Shown piece after piece: positions 22,603-36,112 of a stretch of DNA of 55,905 nt. The position numbers were made by a program, and so were the translations under genes. A model generated the notes under the pieces. That model was not told the origin of the DNA. It ran no database searches and saw only the letters and a list, made by a program, of their open reading frames with translations. Positions within the stretch are counted from its first letter, which is position 1, and the number at the start of each line of letters is the position of its first letter. The stretch covers positions 1 to 55,905 of the forward strand of contig JAKOGH010000760.1 of NCBI GenBank assembly GCA_024811115.1, in the 5' to 3' direction. Origin of the DNA: Terana coerulea. Taxonomy: Eukaryota; Basidiomycota; Agaricomycetes; Polyporales; Phanerochaetaceae.

Positions 22603-25426
22603 TCAGGCCAAGTCCTCCTTGATGATGTCTGCGGCTGCGATGACATATTTCAGCCCGTAAGCTCCACACAGTGGTGGTGGTAGTACATACCTTGCTCAGC
22701 AATGCTGTAGACCACAGCTAGAAGACATATAAATAATACGAATAAGCGTGGGCGGAGACAGGACACTACCTTGCGTATGAACAGCCACATGCAGTGGCAA
22801 GACTGACAAATCCACAACGCGGATGTTCGTCGTACCATAGACCTTGAGACGTGGGTCCACAACGCCGCCATGGTCCTTGGGCAGCATCGAAAGCGTTCCA
22901 CATGTATCTGACAATGAGAAATCAGATTGGTGCAAGGTAGGATAAGAAGCTGCCGCGTACGCCAAAGAGTAGCAGCAAGGCCGCTCATAAAGTCTGAGCA
23001 AACATCAGTGAAGAACTATCTCCAAACAAACAGGATGCATACCCTTCACGTTCTCATCCGTCGAGAGGTCAAGGGTGGGAGGCGGGCTAATCTGAGCCTG
23101 GATCAAATCCTTGAACGGCTCCGGTTTGTGCAACCTTCTGAATGTACTTGTATGCCTCGCATACGATATCGCGGTCGGCCTCGTCCTCGAGGTAGTGAGG
23201 GTCCATGCACGGCGCGACCTTGGGATCTGCAGAAGTGATATGCTAAGTGATAGTGAGACTTAAGCAAATCATTTCATCTGGTAAGTTCACTTACGACCGT
23301 CCCGCGGGACCAGGGATGAACGATGGCGGGTGCGAGAGAAATGTACGGCTTGTCAGGCTCAGGAAGCGCTCTCGGAATGATCCCGACATGCATCAACTCC
23401 ACATCGACAATGCCCTTGCTTTCCATACGGCGAAGTTGGATTTCATACTGCTTACGAAGTCCAGGGGGTACGAGTCTGCATGTTGAGCAAGATGCGCCCT
23501 CTTCTTATCGACAATGGATGCCGCCTTGTCTGAGATGACCTGCAGAGGAGCGAATGCGAACGCATTCATGACAACAGCATAATCCGTCTTCAACTTACTG
23601 TAAAGACCGATCAGTATGGTGTAGGCGTATTGACCTGCAGTACGTACTACTCCTCACGAAGCTTCGCTGCGAATGTCGTATCAGCCAACATATTGTCAGA
23701 TAAAAGACCTTTATCGTCCTTCATGCCTGTATTGAATATTAGAATGCAGCACTCCCAGCATCCGCACTCTCACTCACGAAAGGCGGGGGCACCGCATGCC
23801 ATGTGCTCCTGTGCGTTGGCGCCAACTCCTGGTAAATCGACCACACTAACAATGCCGAGTGGCTGAAGAACGGCCCGATCTCCTATTCCGCTTAACTCAA
23901 GGATCTGGGGAGACTTTAGAGCACTGTAATGCGAGCTTCCATGAGCATTAAGCCACAATAAATGGTAAGACGTCCTACCCAGCAGAAAGAATGACCTCTC
24001 GCCTGGCAAAAACGCGATAAAGCGCATCGCCATGCTCAAATTCAACGGCCTTGGCAGCTACGCCTTGCGGCCCGGCCTCGGTGATGACGCGGGTTGCATT
24101 GGACCCCGTAAGTACCTGCAGATTGGTTCGACCGAGAGCTGGCGTGAGGTAAGACTAAAGTACCAGGTGTCCACTTCAATAGTTATTTTACAAGATCAGG
24201 TACGCTGCTTACAGTAGCAGAGTCGCTTCGGTACCCAGTTCTCGGATCGACCGTAGAGAGGCCCTTCCATATCCCAGTGATCTAAACTGGATCAGTACGT
24301 GTAGAATGATCAGGGATGACCCATACATCGCCGTCCAGCTAAGACCTGCATGAGAAAGAGACTATGTAAGACATGATTAGGTGCGCACTGCGTTCTCAAT
24401 GACTTGGAGGCCGCTCTTCTCAAGGCTCTGATTCGCAGTAATCAAGGTCTGAATCATACTCCTGCACGTCCAGGACTCACCTGCTGATGCGCCGCCTCAG
24501 CGCCCGTTCCGGTGGCAACGAATGAAACGGAAAGAGGGCCTGTTCATCAGTACATAACGGTACTCATATCCGCATTGTTCTAGAATAATCACCATCGTGC
24601 CCAACAGAGTCGAGGTCGTACAGGTCACGGAAGTCTGACCTTTGACCGCTATCCGGTGCACGGAAGCTGGCATTTGGTGTAAGTACGTCATATAAATGCC
24701 TCATTTTTGACATGATTCTCACCATTCAGCCCTCTTTGCGTACTTCTGGTAAGAGGCCCAGTTCCAGCCTGGATTCCCAAGTTGCTCCAAGGCTACAAGG
24801 AGATGATAAGTCGGGAGGGCCAATTTAAGATACGGTGTAAACTGACCATCCATGTCATCTCGGGATGGCTTAGTGTAGACCATAACGTTCATGTTGGAGC
24901 TTCCACCGAGATTCTTCCCCCTGGGGTAAACAGGGGTCAACGACGGCGGAGACAAGTGCTACCTAGGGGTCGATTGCTCACCGGTTCCAGAAGGTACGGT
25001 GTGCGTTCTGCGCATGCTCCTGCTGGGCAACCGGAAAAGCCCAGTCGTACTGAGGTTTCATCATTTGCTTCTTCCATCCCATAGGGCTCGCTAAGTAGAC
25101 ATCAGATTTGCCGCCTTGTGTGATATGACACGTTTTGCGCACCAATGAGAGGGTCGCCAAACGCGGCACCTCCTGCTTCAAGCACAACGACGGAGATTCG
25201 CTGACTTTCACTCAGCCGATTGGCCAGGACACACCCAGCGGTCTGTTTTACGCGTTCATTAGCATCCTAGTTTAGCCTTGCGTTCAATGTACGCACTCCA
25301 CCACCTAGCGACGGGGATAGCTTAGTGATTTGTTTGTGACTGGAGACGTTGTGCCTTACCGACAATTACGACGTCGAAGGTCTTGCCATCCACATCCGAG
25401 ACTTGTGCGAGTTTCTTGTCGGCCAT
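22603..25426 (-). CDS. GMC oxidoreductase (FAD-dependent alcohol oxidase/dehydrogenase type)
   Basis: Twenty exons give about 611 residues, normal for the glucose-methanol-choline family, which oxidises alcohols with FAD. The start at 25424-25426 gives a short N-terminus without an obvious signal peptide, so the enzyme is probably intracellular. Seen: VIVGGGTAGCVLA (FAD, about 20-31), EAGG, GRNLGG-like GKNLGGSSNMN, GALKSPQILELSGIG (GMC signature 2, about 294), HPWSRGTV, active-site LWHTCGTLSM (His about 547), second His in VAVHTQA (about 590), C-terminus ADIIKEDLA. Two microexons occur: 25297-25304 (8 nt, the glycines of the FAD motif) and 24327-24338 (12 nt). Two frame breaks: a C-run one base short at 23464-23468 and one extra base near 23121-23124. 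It resembles aryl-alcohol oxidase-like GMC enzymes; in this cluster it could oxidise an allylic or benzylic alcohol. Confidence 0.92.
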
Positions 25427-25498
25427 TGCAAATATCGTGCGCCGTGACAGTTGCGAGGGTGTGCGTTTGTGTACAATGAGATGTGGCGGTACGACGGA

Positions 25499-25505
25499 AT
25501 TTATA
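25499..25505 (-). promoter_or_regulatory. TATA box of the GMC gene
   Basis: TATAAAT about 73 bases upstream of the chosen ATG. Confidence 0.4.
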
Positions 25506-27780
25506 ACTGGGGCTGCATTCAAGGCCGTGCTGGCCGGCCGGCCGAGTATCTGGTGGAATTGATGTAAGAAACGGGGTCTGCTCACCAAGTATAGAGATGT
25601 GGAATGCATCTTGGTTCTCGAACCGGTGACTCCGCCTCGTAAGATGGAATGCGCTCCGTAAGATGGAATGCGGCCCGTCATATTCGTGGTGATAGCGTAC
25701 TCAGGCTGTCGCCCTTGCCGGAGTTGTGTGCAGTAGTAATTAAGTATACCGCATGTTCATAAGAAGTGCTTCCTATTTGTCTGACCTCAGAGTTGTGAGA
25801 AGCCTGGGATGACATATCTCAGAAGCTTCCAACAACCAGAAGATTGCACCGGATGACATACGTGGCTGCGTCTCTGGAGAAGGCGTGAGATTCAGATCGT
25901 TTTGCCTATTACGTAATCAATCCGGCGTTCCCGGCGATTTGGCGCTCAGAAAGTTTCGTCTCACATCTGCGCACCAGGTAGTTGGCTCTGCATTTACACG
26001 TAACGGCGTTGCGGGGATGGCCCGAGCTTTGTCCTATTGTGGCGTGGCACCATTCCGTGCTCACCCTGTTTGCTCATGGGGACCACTAAGTTGGATAAGT
26101 GAGTACAGTCATCCTAGATCTCAGGAGCACCCCAGATGTGGAATACTAGCCATGGGCACGATCGGGAACCGTTGATAACAGGCTTGTGGTGCGAAACCCT
26201 TTACCAAGCTTCGGTGCTCACGAAAGCATCCGGGGGTAGCGGCGCTGACGAAGCCGCTACGCTACAGATACTTCAGAGAGATTGAATGCAGGACCGATAT
26301 TCCAGGCAATAGAAGATGTCAGCGCTGCCTAGAGATGTCTTCCAACCATGCGATTGGTCGGGGAGGGATGGAGCTGTATGGGAGCACGGATCCTTGGTCT
26401 GTCCGAATTGATTGTTTCGTGAAACAGATATCGCGTTTCTTTTTGTATTGGACGACATTCCGTGCCAACCCAGTCGGAAGTGGAGAGCCGAGACCCATAC
26501 TCTCGGTTCAAGATCATCACAGCAAGCACAAAAGGCATGGAAGGTGCTGCACGCATCGCTCGTATGTGGACCTCACTCCTTCGCAGTGCGCTCAAATAAG
26601 CTTACGGGCACCCACTTAGGCGAACCATTGGAAAGAACACGGCCAAAGCTTTGCGGTCACAAACTCACTCCACAGTCGTGCTGAGAATATCAGATAACTG
26701 ATAGAAAACCGGGGTGACCGTAAGTGTACCATCGCTGTCCGCTACTTTGGGCATGGCTGTCCGGGCTAAATATGTCAGGAGAACCTTGCTCTATAGGAGC
26801 TCGCTCTGAAGAGCGCAGCTGTGCGCTGTTCGCGCACGGCGACGCTAGTCAGCATGCTGACACTGGGCCGTGTAGTCCGAAGCTTCCAAGCCTGTCCTGA
26901 TAGGTGATGGGGATGCGTTGGGGATGCGGCGATGTCTCAAACCACGCATGTCGAGGAACTAAGCTTAACGTTAATTGCTATATGGTTTAGTTCATACAAG
27001 ACATCATATGGAGACCGATACAGTGTCCGGGGTCGCCGAAAAGGCAGAAGGTTAAACTCGTTACTGCGCTTACGGGTAGACAGATGTAAACAATGTCCGT
27101 GAGTCTGTCATTCATCATTATAGTCTTGTCTGATGCTTGCCCAACCAATAGCTGGTAAACGATTTGAACGAATCCAGAACAGTGGTAAGTGTCATCGCAG
27201 GTCCTTGCTCTCGGCTGAGTGTACCGTATCTTCAACTGTGACCACATCACACACAGGGTACCACTACACCGCACATCGACGCGCGTCCACATGCACTCTC
27301 ATGAGAAGCTCACATGTTCTCCAACAGGCAGTAGGCCACTTCAACAGTTACAGCGGCCCGTTTCCTAGCCCTTATTGGCTCTTTGGCCCTCGTTACGTCG
27401 TAGGGAGATTGCGTTCCCATACCGGCTACTATACGTCACCCGGACGGTACTGCGTGGGGCGGCGCTCTGTACCCGAAACATGCCGCTCGATGGAAAGCTA
27501 TACGGCGAGGCCAAACGAATCTCATTGTGAGAGGAGTGCACACCATGGCGCTTCTACCTATAATCTACGCACCAGCACAGCGTCTTCACGAACGAATGTC
27601 CAGATGTCACCTTGTAACGCAGCCCGTGACAGATGTGATTCTGTGGCACCAACGAGTGGCCCTTCTGACATGAAGCACGACGTCAAGACAAAGCTACATA
27701 AGGTGCGCGCATTTAATCTGCATGCAACAGTTCCAGTAACCTTGTTTTCCTGCTACCAACCCCGTCTCAGCGCAGCGATA
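25506..27780. other. Intergenic stretch, no supported gene
   Basis: Short frames only. An open frame of 240 codons at 27133-27855 (+) overlaps the true first exon of the next gene in another frame and has no domain, so it is a shadow. Nothing else stands out. Confidence 0.4.
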
Positions 27781-29901
27781 ATGTCCGCCGTACCATCAGC
27801 ATTAGTCAAGAGCCTGGCCAGCTTGATGATCTGCGGGTTTATCAACGCAATGTGAGTGCTGCAGAGTCACTAGTAGGATACGCCGTATGCTAATACCGGC
27901 AAATTCAGTCTATACGGTATTCTATGCATGCAGTGCTACCTATTTCTGCAAAGCCCAGAGCAACACCGCAACCAATACGTCAAAGCATCCGTATGTTTTG
28001 CGATAGTATAGTCCGTAATATGCTTGCTGATCAGCACTTGGTCAGACGTGGCTCGTCTTGTAAGTGGTGGACTCAACCCCTCACCGTAGGTTATAGACGC
28101 CCCCTAGGCTTCTCAACACTTTCCACCTGATTTGTGCTGTACACTACTGCTACTGGTACGTTCTATCCTCTCTCATTGGTAAGCAGCTCGTTGCTCATGA
28201 TATTTGAAGGTACATGGTCACCAACTTCGGGGACATTGAGTTCATTGCCGTGCACACCACCTGGTAAGTCGCATCTTTATAATTATCAACTACTGGATGG
28301 TGGCCAACAGCACTCGGCTATCTAGGAGCGGAGCAGTAAGTGGCATGCCTCACTGACTTGACATAGTAGAGCTCATGATGTCACTGCTCGCAGGGTCTTT
28401 TCATGGCCAGTGTACGTTTAAATCGACCCCGTCTGTTGCTATAATTGACGCTTGTAAACCCAAGGCTTGCAGCAATATACTTGTTCAGAGGTGTGTGGGT
28501 TGTGTATGCAGTCTTTATGCACGTCTAACAATAGCCTTCATCGTAGCTGGTTCACATGGAGAGTTTGGATTTGTGCGTTGATGTCATTCAGGTATCGCTC
28601 GGACAGCTGGCTGACAATCTATCAATGCAGTGAGTAGCAAGAATCGATTCCTATGCTATCCACTGGTTCGTCGTCTACATTTTGTTGAACATAACCTCTA
28701 CTAACTTTTTCTGCAGGCCTTTGGCGTCTTTACCTTCTGGGGTGAGTGAAGAGGTGGCGTTGTACGGGCAACATGATCCTGATTTGTTATTGCTTAGCTT
28801 TGGCTATGTGTAAGTGACCTCAAATTAATCTTAATCCTCAAACCTAACATTGCCCCTTAGCCACTGGGATCTATGTGTCAGTAACATATTCCTGTTCTCA
28901 GAACGTCGCGGCTATAACTGTGTCAACTGCAGCACGACCGCACCAAGCTTCCAGGCTGTGACCAAAATAAACGTGGGTATTTACCTCGCTGGCTAAAGCG
29001 CACTATCTAATAGGATCTTTCTCCAGTGGCTTATATATCTAACTGATTCAGTTGATCTTGTCGTGAACTTCACACTAACGGCCTCTCTTCTTCTCTTCCT
29101 CCGACGTATCAGGGCAACACCCATTCGCAAGTGCGTATGTGCTCCTATGATGTGATGAGCATAACTGATGAGTGTGAATATTCGACTATCAAACAGAACT
29201 CGGTCCACGGTCGATTCAATCATGGTATACACGGTCAACACTGGTCTGTTGGGAGTGTAAGCGCCAGCTATGTACTACTTGGCAGTGTCTAACCCTCTAA
29301 TAGGCTTGTCGTGCTTATGAGTGTTCTGTTGGTGAGCTGTCATACCTTATGGCTTCTCTGGTTTCTCGGATGAGACAAGCTAAAATATGTAACAGAGAGT
29401 CACTCAACCCGACAATCTGATTTTCTTTTCTGGTACGTTATACGCCCATTATTCAATTCAGCGTGCTGAAAACAGCGCAGAGTACATGCCTTACAGTCAA
29501 CGTACGTGAACCACAAAAACAAACCCCGATTTTCACGCTTATCGCCTTCATCCAGTCTACTCGAATGCTCTTCTGGGATCGTACGTAGCATGTACCCAAT
29601 ATTGCGTGATTTTACTTACCTGGAAACCTCATTAATAGACTCAATGCGCGTGATTGGTTCCGCAAGGACACAGCTCAGATTCTATCAATTCCGCTCAGTA
29701 CACTGCGCGCTGACCACGCCTCCACCATTAACGAAGATGGTATTACCCAGCAGAAGGTATGTAAAAATTTATTCTCCTACATTCAATGGCAAAACATCTC
29801 ATTTTGGGTTGCAGAATCTATCCCAAGTGTCCGGTGCTATCAGCGCCGATCGAACCATTCGTGTGGATACCGTAACCGAGGTAGTGAAGGCAGAGCTGTG
29901 A
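27781..29901 (+). CDS. DUF6534-type seven-helix membrane protein
   Basis: Many short exons on + read in the order typical of this basidiomycete family. Exon 1 27781-27851 and exon 2 27909-27990 give helix 1 (LYGILCMQCYLFLQS). A later pair reads RLLNTFHLICAVHYCYWYMV then TNFGDIEFIAVHTTW (about 28105-28262). Near 29030-29135 comes WLIYLTDSVDLVVNFTLT and SLLLFLRRIR, then RSTVDSIMVYTVNTGLLGV, then QPDNLIFF. The end is LNARDWFRKD and a polar tail stopping at 29899-29901. The middle exons (28260-28900) are only roughly placed. Function of the family is unknown; members are integral membrane proteins with conserved NTGLL and LNAR-like motifs. It lies between the GMC gene and the transposon-rich block; a role in the pathway is not shown. 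Confidence 0.8.
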
Positions 29902-31738
29902 GGGTACGACGACGAGCATGCACACTCCTCCTTCTTCTGGTGACAGACGGCGTTGCTCGAAATGCCTGAATGTCTCTCCCATACTATGTTCCTCCTCTAT
30001 CTGCCTATGTTGTACAAGTATTCGCAAACATGCCTGGTCTCTACGTCTGCAGTACTCTTTCCCTAGCTGAGTTGAACCCAAATATGAATATATTGCTTGC
30101 TCTCTGAGTCTCCGTTATGTCGATGTCTTTATCTACAGCATACACTGAGTATTTGAGACCCTGCTTGTGCAAACAACCAAGCTCAGATGCTCACGTAATT
30201 ATTCTGTCCTCTCACGCACTGTGGTCCACTGTCTTCGTCGCTTCTCATTGCTCCCGCAATGATCAATCTTGATCACAACGTGGTATTAATACTGTAGTAG
30301 GCCACATCATGATGCTTAACCACTTACACGACTGTGGCTTCGTGGTTCAGGCAGACATAAATAATGTTTCAACAGATTTATTACAGCCCTTCAGCAGTAG
30401 GCGTGAGTACATGTATACAGCGTTGGCGAACAGGGACTCGGGGGACAAGGGACCACCATAATGCGGGTAGAATTGGTACTTGGGCGGAGGAGCTGCTTGT
30501 GCTGGCAATGACCCGATCTAAGCACATAGCGACGGACAGACTGCGAAGCTTATTGATTCAACCTTTGTGCGGTAGGCTTATTGGCAGGTTCAACGTTCAT
30601 ATGGTGCATGGAAGGCATGTCCGTCCAGTGCTCAGTGAGAGGGCAGCTAGGGCGCAGGATTTCACGGGATGGCGGTAAAGAAAAGACAGAATAGCGAAAT
30701 AAAGAGGTCAGATGTATCTGCGGCTTGGCTGGACGGTGCTGGCGGACGAGGGAAGAATGATGGAATGGGGCAACGGGAAATGCTCATGCCTACGCCGGTG
30801 TGCACAGTCTACACAGGAAGAAGAGGTGTATGAAAGAAATAAGGATGTATAGACACACCGCGACCAAAGCGCTGCTAAGACACTATCGGTGTGGTGCAAA
30901 GAGAAGGAGATGGCGATGGAGGGTGTAAAGCAAGTAGAGCGGGAGCGGCAGCACGTACCTCCCAACTTGCTGCTATCTCACCAATCTCCTATGCTACACG
31001 GTCGTACGTCGCGTGGCAGTTTCTCCTTTATTGTCTGGAGCACAACGATCTCCGTATGCGCGGACGGCGTATCGGCTTGACCTTGGACGTCTTCCTTGGC
31101 TCGACTGCGTCCGAAGTAAAGCCAACGCAGAGCGACCGCGTGGCGTAGTGAAGCATGCACATCCATAAGGTGGTCGTCTAAGCCTTAGTGCAACGCGGTC
31201 ACAGGTAATGCGTACCTCTCGACGACACCTTGTCTACACGCTGCAAGAGAGGCCTAGCATGCAGCAAGAAGCACGTTTATGTAAGGCGAGAATCGCGAGA
31301 CGTCAACGATGTACGGTAGTCTCGTTCCCGTCCGTGTCTAAGGCATCAAGGCGGGGCCTGCCGTGCGGAGATCGAAAAATCGATGCACGGTGATGCGTTA
31401 GAACGTCTGGTGAGTTTCGTATAGGCGGGTGTAGCTTGCTCGCACGTGATGCATCTCAGGCTTGCTCTCGACCTCGACGACCATCCACCCTCGTCTCCCG
31501 CCCTTCCTCTAGCCTCCATCGCTGTCTCACAGCTTTCTAAGTCTTTTGCTACATCGCTTTGGAGGTACTCGGACGCTCCTCAAGCCCAAGTAAGCTCCCC
31601 AGGACACCTACTAGTGCAAGTAAACGAGCCACGCTAAGTGCGCCATCTGAAGGTTCTTTAGATGGAAATCGCCCGCCGTACAAGCTCGGAGGATCCATCA
31701 GGGAAAGGTGACCGCTTGCAGGAGCACTACGCAGCATA
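29902..31738. other. Intergenic stretch, no supported gene
   Basis: No spliced coding pattern. Open frames of 60-105 codons on both strands have no recognisable content. Confidence 0.4.
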
Positions 31739-31905
31739 AGTAGCGACGTTAGCCCTGTAGAATGGTATCGGAGTGAGTAGCGTCCGTAACGCCCTGCCAA
31801 CACTGCGTAGCGTTCCGTAGCCGCCCGCTTGCTCTCAGTAGCGCTCAGCATTGTGGCGTGGATGCTACCGAACAGCTGCTGAGTGTATGATAGTGAGGCT
31901 GTAGC
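31739..31905. repeat. GTAGC-rich tract 1
   Basis: The pentamer GTAGC occurs six times in this short interval, often as GTAGCG, with related GCTACC. A second tract with the same orientation is at 42280-42433 and an inverted one at 44352-44444. Confidence 0.6.
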
Positions 31906-34142
31906 GTGTCACCCATTATAGCACAGCATTAGAACCTGTATAATATGTATATGAATAACAAGCTACTATTTACTGTGCAGGATGATCACGATTCTCTTCC
32001 TCTACCGAGCTGCATTAAGCACTAGCGGTACCAGACTGCCCATTATAACTTATTTGCAGATTTCACACTGGAATGCTCGCTGTCCGTATCGCCAGTGTGC
32101 TGTTGCACTGTGAGCCCGAAAAGCCGCTACAGTTACAAACTTAGATGGTGATGATTGTTGATCACTAACGAAAGTGGTGGTAAGGTGGTGCTGGTGAATG
32201 TGATGGTGAATGTAGCTACGTACCGAAACTCTAAACAAAGTGGTGAAGTTGCCCATGCCAACACTTTGATGGCGCGTACTTGGGCACTTGCAATGAGACC
32301 TATAGTGCTGCTGGGACTTCAGCACATCACAGCGACGTTCTGTCCTCTACTACAACGACCTTCTGGGCAGCACTCTCAATCCCCTCCCTCTTCTAAGCTT
32401 CAAGCTCAAGCACGCAATGTGGCATACTAGATAAATTATCCGAAAATAATAAGCCTTGTAGCTAAGTTATCACTGTCGCTTCAAATCAGAGCAGGTCATC
32501 TCATCCATCACGAGCAGCGTCATCCTCTCCACGTAGTACATACAGTGCCTCGAGTTAGCGTACAGCGCAGATAGCGCTCAGAACATCTCTGTGGAAGGCA
32601 ACTTCAATATCAGCCATAAGTTTGTGGTCGAAGGTGTTGAGGGATGTACGTTTGTAAACCTTGGTTGTTCCTGGTGAGTCACTCCCTGACTGTGATGAGG
32701 TTGACACTTACTCGGCTGAGTGCGTCGGGGTTTACATTCCGGCAAGATGTGGTATGTATGATAGTTGGATGGTAAGCACTTACATGTAAACATTACGGTC
32801 AGTGCTGGCAAATAACACATGAAGGGCATCATGAACGTTCACCACTTACTGAAGAGCTTCCCAAACTGCAAACCTTTGCTGCTCTGTGGCACAACAACAA
32901 GGCTCGACACATATGTGAGCTAAGTGTAACCAGGTGGCGCATATATACTGAAGTCTGGCGGCGGTTATGCTATCATAGAGTTTCTAGGTTATATGCCTGT
33001 CTCGCGCTATGGCTCAACGAGCATGTATGTGCATGGACATTGGGGCTTTGACTTAACTGCCATGCTGCCGCCCTTCGCATTCAACACGGCCTACTCCGTT
33101 GTCGCCCGCTGCGCTCTCCTGACTTTCACATACCCTCTGAGTGCTCCTTCTCTGGCTCCTCGCATGGCGGCAGCGTCTCATCCAGCTTTGGTGGCAGCAG
33201 CGGCGCCTGCATGCCCATTGGCTGGGCACCCGCTCTGAGCTTGCGCCCTGCATTCACCACTGTGAAGGCAGAGTATGTTGAGCTTGGCGGCGGCCTGTCA
33301 CGCTTCGGCGACGTGTGACCCCACATGCAGCGTCGGCACTATATGCCCTTGCCTCGTGGAGAGGGCGGACAAACCGCATGTGCCAGGACATTCACAGTGC
33401 ACCTGTCAAGAACCATTGTGGAACTAAAGCGCATGCACAGATGCTGAAGGGAGACCACCTCTATGAACAGTGGCAGCGGCCATGTCTTCATGTATTGCAT
33501 GTTGGGGCTGAATGTTGAGCATGGCCTTGCATGCCTGGGCTGTGTGTTGAGTGCGGCTGTGGAGAATGTTCAAGGCAGAATGGATCAGACGTAAGTTGTT
33601 AACAGTAGTTTTGCGGTGGTTATTGGATAGTGTGTTAGCTACTGTCTGTATTGGTTGGGTAATTAATGAAATTGGGTTTTTATTATTATAAAAGTGGGAT
33701 TAGCTAGAGTGCGATGAGCTATATAGAATGGTGATGGTCACCAATCTAGTATGCTCACTATACCTATGCAAGATGGTGAATAGTTCGAATATGTGGGAGA
33801 GGTGACCAGAAGCTAGAGTGAAATCCGTTGGTGATTCGAACATTGGATGGGTGAATTTCACTATGGGGCTACTACTGTACATGGTGAACGTCACCAATCC
33901 GGGCTTTCAGTGCTTGCGTTTTTATAGGCACCATTTCTATGTTCGCGGGCAATAATTACCACTTTATCAGGTGATGTGCATGGTGAAAAACACCTAACCC
34001 CAAGCATACAGTGTTGGAAGCTGGCAAGCATCCATGCCTTTGCTTCATCAAACAGGCGTGGAACAGCCGGAAGGGCAGCCTTGATAGATGTGGTAGATTT
34101 GTTGATGTAAATATTACAAATGGGGGTCAGCATCGAGTGAAA
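31906..34142. other. Degenerate, probably transposon-derived sequence
   Basis: Low-complexity patches (for example GGTGGT/GGTGAT words at 32150-32215 and GGTGAA/GGTCACC words near 33730-34000) and short frames. Nothing can be named. Confidence 0.35.
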
Positions 34143-36112
34143 CTAATGAAACGACGTAAAAGCGTATATGATACGGCAGCATATTCTTTCATGAACCTTC
34201 AGCATCTTTGCCTTGTCAGGTTCGGCCCACTCCTTGGCCAATGCGATGTGGTTTGTATATTTCTTCAGATAATTGGCCTCGTTGAACTCTGTGCTGCTAT
34301 TAAATTTACCAGTTGCCCAGCAATCCAAAACAAAACTGAGTCTAGGTATACAGGTTAATAAGGAGTGCATGGAAAGATTAACACAGGAGTACAGCTCATC
34401 ACTATAAACAAAAGTGCAAGTATTGGAATAGGGAGCAGGTTGAACTGGTTATGATAGCGTGTGCCTGCGGCATGGGAATCCTTGAATAGTTGCTCTTGCA
34501 GCGTGGTGATAAATACGTGATGCTGTCTGTAGCCATTGGGATGCTTGGCCGCCCACTCCTCCATAAGCTAAAGATTGTAGTTAGTGCAATGGATTTACTA
34601 CACAATGTCACGAATATAGCGCACATCTTGTAGCAGTACCGCCGGAGGCAAATACTCTGAGTCGAAGAGGTACTTGTACCACTTTTTGTTCGTATCCACT
34701 GATAAGTCCCGGTCAGTGTTGTTCTTGAGCCTAAAGGTCTTCATAATGTCTTGCTGCAATCGATTCTTAAGATGTCCACATTTTCCCATCGCACTGTTTA
34801 TGATCTAACCCCAAGCAATGATGTATCAAGAGAATCTGCTAAATATAATCACGTACCAGCACAATGCTCAGGTGCAAAACTCTTCTGCGCTTTGTGGCAC
34901 ACTTGGTCTCACACTTCGGCCGCCTACTCATTGGCCTATTGTGCTGATGGGAAAGCGAATGAGATGGCCATGCAGATGAAATAGAGCTGAAATACTTTCT
35001 TGATAAGCGCAGTCATAACACCCTTTGCATAGTCCATGAGTTTCAGCTTCTCAGTTAGTACAACACCTCTTTGGTATTGCACAACATTAAAGGACAGCGG
35101 CGTTGCACTGCGAGAAGTTGGCTGAGGGCTGTGTGAATGCTTGTGCAATGGGGCTCCATTGGGAGAGATAGAAGAGCAGAGACAACAGTGGTCTCCGGTA
35201 TAGGTGCGACCATTGTGACTGTTATTGTCTGGACCAGCACCAGTTGCAGCAGTCCAATTGTAATTAGCATTAGATATATTGCACGTAGTTCTATGAGTGA
35301 AGGGCAATATACTTGGCTTGGCCCACCAGAGCGTCAGCTGTAGTAAACGACCTCGAGGCTTGGTTAGGGTCAAGCGGAAGTCAGGAGGCGGGCTGTTTAT
35401 TGTCAGTGAGCCTACTAACATAGATTGCAATCTGGCACGTTTATGGCAGGGGTCTGCCACCTCACGCAGTAACAATGGAGATTGGGACTGAGAAGGAGAT
35501 GTTGCGGAGAACTGGTGGGATGATGCTCTTGATGCAACATAGTCGCCATCAGTGTTAGTACTCAATGTGTGTAATGCTGGCCATGAAGAGTCCTTTGGAT
35601 TTGCGTCAATGGGTTGCGATTCCTGATGCTGACTGGTGGTAGCAACTAGTGTGAACAGAATTAGTTAAGCGACAAGCAAACTGCAGATGGACATGCCTCG
35701 TGATGCAGACACCGGTGCAGCTGCTGAGCTTAAAGGATCACTAAAGCGGGAAGCTTCTTCTTCTTCAGCTTCTTGGAGTGTGACTCTTGAACTTTGCCTG
35801 GGCTGCAAAACTAGGAATTCTGGGCTCATTTAGTTTACAAAAGAAGCAGAGGTAGAAACGTACTGTTAAAATGACAGTATTTGCATTCTCATGCTTCTCC
35901 TCATCTTCAGCCTCCTCCTTGTCATCTTCTGACTCAGGCCCAAGAGGCTCAGTGTCTGCAGCATTGTTAGGGACAGTAAACGACTGCTCGGATTGTTTCG
36001 CCTCTTTTATGACCTTCACTTGCTTCTCTAGCTCCTCCAGCTTTTGCTTCAGGGCATCTGTTTCTGCTTTGTTATCTGCACAAAACCCATTGGTTACCAA
36101 ACATCGAAGCAA
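34143..36112 (-). pseudogene. Decayed DUF6532-like gene
   Basis: Minus-strand fragments in different frames follow the order expected for this basidiomycete family. First an N-terminal coiled coil (36112-35870; ALKQKLEELEKQVKVI) with an acidic stretch. Then a serine/proline-rich part (35565-35050) and KGVMTALIKKVF followed by ISFAFPSAQ (about 35000-34940). Then ALLQDVRYIRDIV-like sequence near 34600-34650. Last FVLDCWATGKFNSSTEFNEA and HIALAKEWAEPDKAKM (34330-34150). Stops and frameshifts are numerous, so it is not functional. The assignment rests on remembered family patterns and is moderate. Such genes are often found next to transposases in mushroom genomes. Confidence 0.4.

Noticed and set aside
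27133..27855. 240-codon open frame as a gene
   Set aside because: No domain; overlaps the first exon of the 7TM gene in another frame.
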